A DNA stretch of 23,892 nt. Source: Daldinia sp. FL1419. Lineage: Eukaryota > Ascomycota > Sordariomycetes > Xylariales > Hypoxylaceae. The stretch is from the NCBI GenBank assembly GCA_025201765.1, contig MU623635.1:1-23892 (forward strand). Reading direction: 5' to 3'. The notes under the pieces are model-generated. The model ran no database searches and was not told the origin of the DNA. It was given only the letters and a program-made list of their open reading frames with translations. Shown piece by piece: positions 11,351 to 20,553 of this stretch. Made by a program: the position numbers and the translations under genes. Each line of letters opens with the position of its first letter. Position 1 is the first letter of the stretch.

Positions 11351-11734
11351 TATATTAATATATGGCTATTTTTTAATTACTATATTCTTCCTAATAAAAA
11401 TAATTGTAATAATTATTTATTTATTATAAAAAAGTGTAATTTTTAAGTTTTAAAATTTAAATTCCTTTATATATAAGCTAATTATTTCCTTCCCTTTCAC
11501 AGGGATATAACTAAAAAAAACTCCTTAATTATAAATAAATATAATAATCAGAAATTGGTAAGAAGAATACTTTTGTCTTAGGTATAAAAAAAAAGATAAT
11601 AATATCAAAATATTACTGTATCAAACTGATCAACAGTCTGATCATTTGTGTATATAAATTCAAAAAATAAATAAAAATAGAAAACCCAAAATAACAAATA
11701 AAAAAAAATAAAAAAATTTTGGCCTAATATTTCA

Positions 11735-13180
11735 TTTTTAGTCTGGATCATGACTATTGTAATAGACTCCAATAAACTCTCTTTTCATCTAATTATGCGT
11801 TTCATAATAATTCTTAATATATAATTTATTCTTAACCCATCTCTTAATAACTTTTCAAAAATAAATAAATAAATAATTATTAATCACTTTAATCAATACT
11901 TATTCTTTACACAATACTTTTTCTATAACTTCTAGGCTAATCCTTTTAAAGATATTATACACATAGTTATTAGGGTAAACAACTTCCTTTGCTTCCTCAG
12001 CTTCTTTAAAAATTACAACATAATTTCTGATCAGATCAATAACCTCAATAGTATCAAATAAAGTAGGACCTTTACCAAGATCTCCAAACCTCTTTCATAT
12101 AAACTTAAACCTTTTAAAATTATATGATATAAATTCAAACTTCAATTAAACACAAGTTTAATTCCAAATAATAACTTTATAAATAATAATTTTAACCTAT
12201 CTTTTAATATTCTTATTAATTATTCAATATAATATATTAGTAATTATATTATTCTTAATTATTCTATAATATTAAAAAATATATTATATATTTTTAAACT
12301 ATTATATCATTTCCAATCCATTAAATAAATAATAAGGGTAACAACTAGATTTAAATAAAACTAACTAATATATAATAATTAAATAAGTGCCTTTATCCTA
12401 ATTAGGTACATTTATAGGTATAAAAGTTATTATTGGATCTTGAACAATAGGTATAGGCTCTCTTAGTATGTATCCTATAATGATTGAATCTGGCTGCTCT
12501 TGTTGTACGATGATAGGTGCTGTGTTGATCAGTTGTGTAGATGGTATATCTTGATTTGTGTTAGGTAATTTGACAATAGGAGGATCTTATTATATAATGG
12601 TTATGAGGGGTATTAATAAAGGTGCTAATAGGGGTGCTTTAGAGGGCAGTAATGTGCTTAGATCGTATTGATCAGATGGAATATCATGGGTTTGTTCAAC
12701 TGGCTGCTGTTCTGAGGGCATGGTATGGATAGGTGGTGTATAGGGGGGTGGTGGTGGTACCTCTTTCTGAGGGGTACATCTTATGGAGCGATAAATTTTA
12801 GCTGTAATTAACTCACTTTCCAAGTAGACTGTAGCGATTTTGGCTCTTAATTATATGTTTTTGGCTTTTGATTACAAGGTTTCGGTTCTATTCTATATTG
12901 TTTCAAAAACTTTTAAAAAAATTGTAAATATCAAAAAAACAATAGCTTTAAACACACTCCATCCTTTTCATATAAATAAGCTAATTAAGTTAATAAGAGT
13001 TAATTCTGAAATTATATGGTATTCTTTGTGGATCTTTATAAATATTATTATTTAACTATTAATTTTATAATAATTGCTATAAATTTATATAATAATTCCA
13101 ATACTTTTAACACTTACATTTAATTGTTTGATCAGCTTTGTTTTCATGGATACATACTCCGAAAACAACTTAAATTCCAT
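11735..13180 (-). pseudogene. Gag-like 5' reading frame of the minus-strand LTR element
   Basis: The first reading frame after the primer-binding site starts at ATG 13180 in a good context (GCCATGG) and reads MEFKLFSEYVSMKTKLIK. The same frame runs about 480 codons to near 11735, with stops that are readable as Gln, Arg or Trp codons. Residues from about 12823 are a Pro/Gln/Ser-rich linker containing VPPPPPYTPP and MPSEQQPVEQTHD. The last third is better structured: GDLGKGPTLFDTIEVIDLIR (from 12085), EAEEAKEVVYPNNYVYNIF, then GVYYNSHDPD near 11750. Position and composition suggest Gag, but I found no zinc knuckle or known Gag motif. A GTAAGT after codon 21 could be a splice donor or chance. 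It is the least mutated coding stretch in the window. Confidence 0.55.
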
Positions 13181-13666
13181 GGCTATACTCTTTTCGTAAA
13201 TTTTGTAAATCTCTATAATCTTTGTAACCTTAATTGTAAACCCTGTAAATCTCTGTAGATCTCTGTAACTCTAATGTGGGTCCTTATATAAGCTCTGTTT
13301 GTATTATATTAAAAATTTATATCTATTCCATTTTCAATATTTCAGATTTCTAAATTACTATAAAATGCTTCCCTGATATATATATCATCTGATCAGGCAA
13401 TTCTTAATTACTTTTTATATTAGGATTTTCCAATGTTAACTATATAAGGGTTTGGATGTATTAAGGTTATTTTAAGGTTTTAAAGTTAAATTAACTTCCT
13501 TTATTCCTCATTCTTTCAAGCTTTATCCTAAGGTTGTATTTATATTGATTAAATAATAGCAATCTTAATTAAGGCAATATAAATAATATTAATAATATAT
13601 TTTCAATCTTTATAATTGTTAATCTTAATAGATATCAGTCCTAATAATAACAATCCTAATAAATAT
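13181..13666 (-). other. 5' leader of the minus-strand LTR element
   Basis: Region between the primer-binding site and the first ATG. It contains short imperfect tandem motifs: CTGTAAATCTCTGTAGATCTCTGTA near 13240-13268, and ATATCAGTCCTAATAA-like units at about 13630-13675. No protein is seen. Confidence 0.45.
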
Positions 13667-13689
13667 CAGTCCTCCTAAGACTAAAGTTG

Positions 13690-13716
13690 CAGGTTCAAGT
13701 CCCATGGTGGTCGCCA
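13690..13716 (-). promoter_or_regulatory. Primer-binding site, tRNA 3'-end complement
   Basis: On the - strand the sequence begins TGGCGACCACCATGGGAC one base after the 5' LTR ends (LTR edge at 13718, spacer base 13717). TGG pairs with a tRNA CCA end. On + it reads like a tRNA 3' end: a T-loop/B-box match GGTTCAAGTCC (13692-13702), then an acceptor-like part ending GTCG plus CCA (13707-13716). This fixes the element's orientation. The isoacceptor is uncertain; discriminator G suits Ser or Arg types. Confidence 0.75.
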
Positions 13717-13717
13717 C

Positions 13718-14101
13718 TAAACAAGAGCTCTAATAGCTCTTATAGGATATGCCTTATACTTTAATTAACCCATAGCAAGCCAGAGGCTATATAAATTCAA
13801 AGATACAAGGTAACTATATCCTAAAAAATATAATAGGATAATCAGGTAGAATAACTACTGTAAATGATTACTCAACAATGGTAGTACATATAATAAGGTT
13901 ATAGGCCCAAAGTGTATATTATTCATATAAAACTTTATAAAGGCAATCTCTAAAGAATTATATATGATTTCAACTAATCAGGCAAGAAAATAACTCCTGA
14001 AGACCTATTTATATCCAAAAGAGCTATAAACCTTAGAAGAGGGGGGGTCAACAGGGTCCTTCAAGGTAGCTCCTATTACCTAATCACACTACCCTGGTTC
14101 A
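13718..14101 (-). repeat. 5' LTR of the minus-strand element (right copy)
   Basis: 384 bp, partner of 8310-8693. It ends CCTGGTTCA at 14101 and starts TAAACAAG (ancestrally TGAACAGG). It retains many C bases lost in the left copy and has A where the left copy has G, so it was hit mainly on the opposite strand. A G run (GGGGGGGTC) lies at 14041-14049. Confidence 0.92.
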
Positions 14102-14105
14102 ATAT
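14102..14105. repeat. Target-site duplication, right copy (ATAT)
   Basis: Matches 8306-8309 on the other side of the minus-strand LTR element. The copia integrase frame resumes immediately after it. Confidence 0.65.
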
Positions 14106-15778
14106 CTATTAAAAAAATATTTATTAAAATATATAATTTAATTGGAAAAGTTAAATAATATTATAACTTATTATAATAAATATATGAAATAATATTAAAA
14201 GATTTTTAAGGCATTTAAATTAATATTTATTATATTTTATAAATAGTTATAAAAATTATTAATAATATAATAAAATTAAATGGTTTAATATTAATGTTAT
14301 TTATATTTGAAATATATCTGAAACTAATAAACAACTCATTACCCTCTCTTTCTATTATTATTTAAATTATAATTATTAAAAAGGTAATGAATAAAGTTTA
14401 TAAATTTAAAATTAAATAATAAATTAATAATGTTTTAAATATAAAAAATAAATTAAATATATTGGATATATTAAACCTACTTTTCTAATTTAAAATATAT
14501 ATTTACCATAAGAATAATGGCTAAATTAACCTTCATAAATTAATTATTTAAAATAATAAAATTTATATTATTAAAATAAATAAAAAATTAATTAATTTTA
14601 AGATTATGGTTATAAAATTATATCTTTATAATAAATTTATTTATATTTTAAATTTTATAAATGAAAATTTTAATTATAAATATAATAATAATAATGAATA
14701 TATTTCTAAAATTAAAATATTTATGGTAAAACAATTATAAGGATAATTTTTTGGAAATAGGAATAAATTTTAATTAATAAATTTTTATAATATAATTTAT
14801 TTATTTTTTAAGGAAATAATTAATATGAAATTATTATTATAACTATATTAAAAAAAGAAGATTATTATTTTAGGTTAATTATTTAAAATGGTGGATATAT
14901 AAGAAATTAAAGGATTTATTAAATAAAAAATATTTTTATTTAAGAAGTATAATAAGATGAAATATGGGAATATTTAATTATTTAAGTTATAAATTGTTTA
15001 TAAAATTAAAGGAAAAAGTATTAATTAATTATATAAAAAATTATAATTTATTATTTAAGGTTATAATAATGAAGGGAAAGAAGAAATATTTATATAATTA
15101 TTTATAATTTAATATTTTAATTAATAAATTATTATTATATTTATTTTATTTTTATAGTAGTGAGTTAAGGGAATGGTTGTATGGTTTTGTGATATTATGT
15201 AAGTATATATTTAATTAAATATTAATTTGAATTATATTATTATTATTATATTATTTAAAGAGTTTAAAGATTATTTTTTTAAAGATATTGTAATGGTTAT
15301 TATGAAATTGTTTTATGGAGTAATTAAAATTAGTATATATTAATAAATAATTTATTTTAAGTATTATTATAAGAAATTTTTTATAGTTATATTAATTTAT
15401 AATTTATGTTTTTTGGTTTTAAAATTATTTAATTAATTTAATTTGGTTGGAATGTAGATTGATAATATATTTAGAATATTGGATAAGGTATTTAATAAAT
15501 TGGAGGAGGATAAAATAAAGAAAGTTGGATTTAAAGTAAAATTTAAATTATATTTTAATAAAAATATTTTATTAATATTTAATAATTATATTATTTTAAT
15601 TAATAATAATAATAATATTTATTTATGTTAAAAAGAATAAAATAAAAAGATTATGTTAATTTAGAATAGAAAGGATAATATTGTTTAGTAGTATATATAA
15701 TAATAAGTCTATAGTGTTTATATTGTTTTTATTTGTTAATCTGAGGTAATATTTGATATATATAAAGTAGTTTAATAT
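14106..15778 (+). pseudogene. Copia pol part 2: integrase remainder and reverse transcriptase
   Basis: Continues the frame broken at 8309. IKIYNLIGKVK (about 14123-14155) matches the integrase IEAHxSIGKVER block, the catalytic Glu now Lys (14126-14128). LILMLFIFEIYLKL (about 14286-14330) matches LVPTLLVFGAYPRL; the integrase C-terminal GWTGPYK region lies near 14515-14550 (NNG*INLHK). In reverse transcriptase, CDIM*VYI (from 15188) matches RDISQAY with its catalytic Asp kept (15191-15193). LVGM*IDN (15443-15466) is the copia VGMQTDD active site; the second Asp is Asn. The piece ends in FDIYKVV* (about 15752-15775), the family's FDLSxAAQ, where the LINE is inserted. From about 14700 the + strand has almost no C. 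Confidence 0.88.
15765..15778. repeat. LINE target-site duplication, left copy (14 bp)
   Basis: AAGTAGTTTAATAT here is identical to 20540-20553. It lies at the very end of the copia reading before the LINE tail. A 14-bp perfect match is typical of target-primed reverse transcription and sets both LINE ends. Confidence 0.85.
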
Positions 15779-15804
15779 TTATTTATTTATTTATTTATTT
15801 ATTA
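15779..15804 (-). repeat. LINE 3' tail, (AAAT)n
   Basis: About six TTTA units on + read as an (AAAT)n tail on -, directly beside the left target duplication. Simple A-rich tetramer tails after GGGGTAGTA are characteristic of the 3' ends of Tad-like fungal LINEs. Confidence 0.85.
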
Positions 15805-16075
15805 CTACCCCAATTTACCTAGAATATATTACAGGTATCCAATCCATCTTTTGGTATTTGTTCCGGGTAAGAACCATGTTCCGGAGAAAACCTACCCGCC
15901 ACCTATTCAAATAAACTATATTATTATAACTTTAGTTTCACCTTATATTCTTATTAAAATTTACCTTTTAATAAAAATAATTAGACCTTAATATAGAAAA
16001 ACATTTTATATATTATAATGCCAACTATATAAAATAATATAGTGGCAGCCCGGGTGTGGGGCGACGATAAGGTTT
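15805..16075 (-). other. LINE 3' end region, GC-rich islands spared by mutation
   Basis: Two islands, about 15810-15900 and 16043-16075, are much richer in G and C than anything near them (GTTCCGGGTAAGAACC, GGCAGCCCGGGTGTGGGGCG). They lie just before the LINE tail in its orientation, where the 3' sequence recognised by the reverse transcriptase would be. The first contains an inverted pair, GTTCCGG...CCGG, able to form a hairpin. No coding function is proposed. Confidence 0.55.
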
Positions 16076-17440
16076 AAGATAGCTTTATTATTTTCTTCAA
16101 TAAACAATAAAAATATTATTATATCATAAAGAAATTATTCTGGAAGAGGACCAGGGTGTATATAGTCTATGCAAGGTATAAATATATATAAATAATTTCA
16201 TATCTCTATGAAAAACCATCACACATTCTTACTTTTATAACCTTCTTTTTAATATCACAATATTATATTTATTTTCCAAAATGGCTCAAAATAATACTAC
16301 CAACCTATAACCCTTTTCAACTAACCTTAATCCTCTTTATATACTTTACTTACACTTTATAATATTACAATATAATATTACCATACCCATTACATTCATA
16401 ATCCAATATTGTTTCAAAAAACCCATTTCATTTTTATATATATATTATATTAAATAAAAAAAAAATATATATATTTATAAATATTTTATTATTTTTCCAA
16501 TATTATTTTATTATTAACCTTTTTTAAATATTTTAATTTTTTTATTAAAAATTATTATAATATCTTAAATTTAATATAATATTTTAATATTATATTATAT
16601 TAAAATTACAATCCCAATATAATTACATATTATAAAAATAATTTATTTACTAAAAATAAAGAACTGCATAAAGAATATAACTACACCTTTCCAACATAAT
16701 TCCAGGAATTAATTGTTAAAACTTTATTACAATTCTTTTAAAATTTTTAAACTTTTAAAAAACTTATTAAAAAATTATTAATAATATTTAATAACTATTC
16801 TTATTATATTTAATCCCTTATTTACTAAATCCACAACTCTCGTACATTCCAACAATCTCAAAAAAAATATTTATTTTAATATTATTAATACTGTAATTAT
16901 CCCATAATATAATCCCACTTTATATTTATTCCATTAATATTTATTAATTATAATATAAAATTTATAAAGAAATTAATTCTAAAAAAAAATATATATATAT
17001 CACCTTATCCCTAACAATCTACATTATCTTTATATATTATTATTATAATAATCTTTTACTTAAAAAATTCAATTAACATTAAATATTCTACCATTTTCCA
17101 ATAATAATCTATTACAAATCCTTAACAATTTCCCAATATATCCAAACTTAAACCTTAACAAATACAACCTTTTATTTAAAAACATATTTACCCTTACACA
17201 AAATTCCTTAATATATATAATCAAAAAAAATAAGAAAAAAAATAAGAAAATAAACGCAGAAAAAAATAATTCTAACAAATACAATTTAAAATAAATATAA
17301 AACAATTCTAAATAAATATAATCCTTTTAAAGGATTTTATTAATATATTATTATTTATATTTTTTTATTTAATTATAAATTTTTCTTATTTAATTTGAAA
17401 TTTTTAAAAATATTTATATTAAATAAATTATAATATTATT
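16076..17440. other. Unassigned 1.4 kb between LINE ORF2 end and 3' islands
   Basis: Longer than a usual LINE 3' UTR. The - strand has an open stretch of 78 codons at 17069-17305 (RFKFGYIGKLLRICNRLLLE within it) and further TAA/TAG-broken, protein-like reading to about 16650. The + strand at 16150-16290 has a TATA-like TATAAATATATATA, a C/T-rich leader and ATGGCTCAAAAT at 16281, but only nine codons before a stop. It could be LINE 3' sequence, or a further small insertion whose edges I cannot see. Confidence 0.35.
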
Positions 17441-19680
17441 TTATATATAAATAATTAAACCTATTTAAAAAACCAATAGGTCATCAATAGGATTTCATCA
17501 AAATTAAATAACATTCTTTCATAATCTATATTAATTAAAAAAGCTTTTAAAATTAAATTCCATTTAAAATAAATCTATATTAGAATATATTTAAGATATT
17601 TAAAAATTATATATTATATTATTTTTCTTTTATTATATTTATATTTAAAAATATTTATTCCAAAAATCTTTCTACTAAATAAAAAGACCTTCAATCCTAT
17701 TTTCTTAATATATATCTATAATAACATCAATATTTCATATTTCCATAAATTAAAATATTAATTATTAATCTTTATATCAAAAAATAGTAATTAAATTATT
17801 AATATAATAATATCCTTCTTATATCATTCCCATCTTTCCATCCAATAATTTAAAAATTTTTTTTTAAAATATTAACATTCTTTCTATTTAATATTCCAAT
17901 TAACCTTAACTTTTATAATATATATATTTAATATTTAAATAATAACAAAAAAACCCTACCATCTCCTAAACCTTTAAAATTCCATTTATTTTTAAATTTT
18001 CTATTTTATTTCTTAAATTTTAAAATTAAAACCTCCATTGTTTATATAAAATTCAATTATTATTACTATTATATTTAAATAAAGATATATTAAAGAATAA
18101 TTTAACTTTATTTTCAATTATAATATTTTTATTATTTTATATATATTACTAATTTCTTATAAACAAACCAATTAAATAATACCCAATTTTTTAATAATAT
18201 CTTTTATTTTATAATTTTAATTTAAAATATATCACACCATTACTCCATATACTATTACACTCCATATTATTTTCATATAAATCTCTTTTATTTAAACCAT
18301 ATTATAACCCTATATTAATATCACTAATTTAAAAAAGATATACTATTATTTCTCCATCTTTATTTTAATTATTTTTAAATATTTATTTTATTTAAATTTC
18401 CTATTTAATTATATTCCAAAAAACCTAATATTTTCCTTAAACTTAATAATTATACCATTTAATTTAATCTCCATAATTAATATTTAATAAATCTTTATAA
18501 AATATATAAATTTATTTTTTTATATTATAAAGATTATATCATATTTCTATACCCAATCCAAGCACATTCCATACATTCATTCTAACCTAACACAATTTTT
18601 GGCTATAGAATATCCTATTATCAATATATTCATATTATCCACAAAACCAACAACCAAAATGCCTTCTTAATCTAACTCTTCATATAAAATAATTATATAA
18701 ATAATAAATAATAATAAATAATAATAAAAAACCTTACAAAACATCCACAATAAAAAAACGGGCCTTATCTTTTTCACTATTAAAAATTAATTGTACTTCT
18801 TATTTTTCTATAAAACTATTAACCCAATTTATTACCCATATTAAATATCTTTTTTAATATAACATATACACAAATTTTTATAATATAACATTATTAAAAA
18901 TACCCAAAATATCAAATTATAAAAATAATATTATAATATTAACATACCATATAATATATATAACCTCTATTATTATCCTAATAATTATTTCCATAGATCT
19001 AACTAATCTATTTCCCATTTAACCTTCTAAAAATAACCAACATTATTCCATTACTTTTATAATACAATCTACCATTACCTTTTCAATTACTTTACCTATA
19101 ATCCTTAAAAAAAATATTAACCTATAAATACCCAAAAAATTCTTTTCTTCTTTAAATTTTCTAGACTTTAATAATACTATTATTATAATTTTATAAAATA
19201 CCTTTAAATAATATTTAAATATAAAATTTTATATTATAATTATAATAAATATTTTAAATAATTATTTTCTATATATTTTAAAAAATCCTATTAATAATAA
19301 ATCTTTATTAATAACTTTCCATAATTTAACTATTCCTAAAATTACTTTTATTTCTTCCAATTTTATTCTTTTAAATATATTAAATTCATTTTTCTGGGGT
19401 TTTTCCAACCATATAATGGAATCAAGGATATCAAATAAATTAGTTGTAGGGTTTGGGAAAAATCTCTCCCCCAACACCATATTTTTCTCCTTTTTGCTTA
19501 CAACCCACGGTTCTTCGTTAGGTCAATGTTACCGGACCGGGGGCAATCCGGTCTTCCATTATTAAAGTGAGGTTCCTGAATAACTATAACGTCCGGTATC
19601 CCTTTATCTTCGAGGGCTTAAAACATGATTTGACGGCCTTCTCCTGCGTTCCAGTATGCTACGGTGATTATATTGGCTAT
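17441..19680 (-). pseudogene. LINE ORF2: endonuclease fragment, reverse transcriptase, C-terminal block
   Basis: Encodes the nicking and copying enzyme of the LINE. ITVAYWNAGEGRQ (Trp codon at 19651-19653) and VIVIQEPHFN (QEPH at 19567-19578) are the first two motifs of the AP-endonuclease. Instead of some 200 further residues, the sequence passes within about 30 codons to the pre-RT linker GERFFPNPTTNLFDILD (from about 19471). RT: RIKLEEIKVILGIVKLWKV (KAPG region) near 19360; IIGKVIEKVM, then MGNRLVRS (QxGxRxxRS) about 19000-19130; DILGIFNNV (DIxGAFDxV) near 18900; DVL*G (VPQGSP) near 18740; FVDNMNIL (FVDD) at 18634-18645; VIVYGVMV (AYGAxVW) near 18245. KKIGLKVFLFSRKIFGIN near 17660-17706 is the C-terminal RTxKIGLxxFL block. 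No RNase H is seen. A frame change lies between 18736 and 18645, beside an AAT repeat. Confidence 0.87.
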
Positions 19681-20424
19681 CACTGTGAAGACCTTACTCG
19701 CTCCAGTTACTTCTTAACTAAATGCCTTTTTAATCCAATCCTAATTCTTCTTATATTATTCAGCTTTGGGTTAAAATATTATTATAATATTACCATTGTA
19801 GAACCAACGCGCTGCTATAACCTCATCCTTATTAATTACATTATTAACAATTTATACAATTTCTTCAGGGTTTTTCTTCAATATTTCTTATAATTCCATT
19901 GTTATTTTAACCATAATTTTATGTTAGAAATAGGCCAATATTATAATAGTAAAAATTTAAAATTTAATTGCATTTTTAATAACCATAACTTAAAACCATT
20001 TTTGTAACTTTTTAATATTATTTATTAATTTTAATTTTTCATTTATTATTTTTTTAATTAATTCCTTTATTTTATTTAATTCAGAAATATTATTTTATTA
20101 TTACTTTTATTTCATAAATATTATAATATTAATATATATTTTCTATATATTTATTATCTTTTTAATTTCTACTTTTATTTCTTTTATTAGGTTATTAATT
20201 TCAAATTTAACCATTTTTATTAATTTATTAATTAATATTACAATCATATCTACTTCATTAAATTTAATTTTTATTTTTATTTTATTCCTCCTCTTCTTTA
20301 TAATAATGGTCTCCAAGGCAGGCTCATTCAGGCTACAAACCTAACCGTCCACCATCCATACATCACCCCTTTTATCTCTTCCCAACAACATTACTATTAC
20401 GCACGCGATATAATGCCTCTCCAT
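19681..20424 (-). pseudogene. LINE ORF1 (gag-like) remnant, shortened
   Basis: Reading - from ATG 20424 gives MERHYIACVIVMLLGRDKRG and a hydrophilic, Lys/Glu/Ile-rich stretch consistent with the helical N-terminus of Tad-type ORF1. Near 19810, EVIAARWFYNGNIIIIF matches the ORF1 VxAARRLxxGxxxxxF segment, followed by AF-x-EEVTGASKVFTVIA near 19680-19730, a typical ORF1 feature. The CCHC zinc knuckles that normally follow are absent: within a few codons the same frame enters the endonuclease. ORF1 of about 245 residues is thus joined in frame to ORF2 by what looks like a deletion. Stops are readable as Gln, Arg or Trp codons. The segment 20320-20424 is less AT-rich than its surroundings. Confidence 0.65.
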
Positions 20425-20539
20425 TGTTTATTATAATATTAAATTTTTAATAAATTAAATTATATAATTTTTTATAAAGGTTTTATAAAAAAACAATCAA
20501 AAACCGAAAAGTCTCTATATAATTATTTACCAAATTTGT
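20425..20539 (-). promoter_or_regulatory. LINE 5' leader, probable internal promoter region
   Basis: The 115 bp between the right target duplication and the ORF1 ATG. LINEs transcribe from an internal promoter here. No specific site is visible; a G/C pocket (AAAACCGAAAAGTCTC) at about 20501-20515 is the only distinctive part. Confidence 0.45.
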
Positions 20540-20553
20540 AAGTAGTTTAATAT
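20540..20553. repeat. LINE target-site duplication, right copy (14 bp)
   Basis: Identical to 15765-15778. It begins the resumed copia reading (N L * V V * Y K E in the pol frame), proving that the same copia codons flank both ends of the LINE. Confidence 0.85.

Larger units (their letters stand above)
8310..14101 (-). mobile_element. 5.8-kb LTR retroelement on the - strand, inserted in copia integrase; family unassigned
   Basis: Two direct 384-bp LTRs (8310-8693 and 13718-14101) bound a 5.0-kb interior. Orientation comes from the primer-binding site: a tRNA-3'-end complement lies on the - strand directly inside the right LTR, making that one the 5' LTR. On the - strand the interior shows a 5' reading frame from 13180 to about 11735, Pro/Gln-rich in part, then decayed low-complexity sequence, then a second frame from 9436 to about 8837. 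I found no reverse transcriptase, RNase H or integrase motif. It is either a non-autonomous (LARD-like) element or one whose pol is too decayed to read. Parts (12400-14100) are much less AT-rich than the rest of the window. Confidence 0.85.
15779..20539 (-). mobile_element. Tad1-type LINE (non-LTR retrotransposon) on the - strand, internally deleted
   Basis: 4,761 bp between the 14-bp target duplications. On the - strand, 5' to 3': a short leader, ORF1 from 20424, an AP-endonuclease start, a reverse transcriptase, an ORF2 C-terminal block, a long 3' region and an (AAAT)n tail. The right end is the element's true 5' end as judged by the duplication, so it was not 5'-truncated, yet it is shorter than usual for Tad-type elements because ORF1, the endonuclease and the RNase H region are shortened. 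G is nearly absent on + over most of it, so deamination hit the LINE's coding strand. Both LINE edges lie close to switches of mutation strand. Confidence 0.88.

Noticed and set aside
12840..13055. 71-codon open frame on the + strand starting MALNYMFLAF
   Set aside because: Antisense to the gag-like ORF of the minus-strand LTR element, with hydrophobic A/T-driven composition and no supporting context.
13181..13270. CRISPR-like or regulatory short repeats (CTGTAAATCTCTGTA units)
   Set aside because: Units are short, imperfect and few, with no regular spacers. They are a small tandem duplication in the element's leader.
13667..13716. A tRNA gene
   Set aside because: There is a T-loop, a CCA end and an anticodon-like loop, but no 5' acceptor or D arm, the T-stem hardly pairs, and it abuts an LTR exactly where a primer-binding site belongs. 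Nuclear tRNA genes also do not encode CCA.
16150..16330. Promoter and start of a + strand host gene (TATA, C/T-rich leader, ATGGCTCAAAAT)
   Set aside because: The frame stops after nine codons and nothing recognisable follows. It lies within the LINE, on the opposite strand. Recorded as part of the unassigned LINE 3' region.
19567..19893. 108-codon open frame on the + strand
   Set aside because: It is antisense to the LINE ORF1/endonuclease region, whose - strand reading has clear family motifs. The open frame is a by-product of the less mutated composition there.
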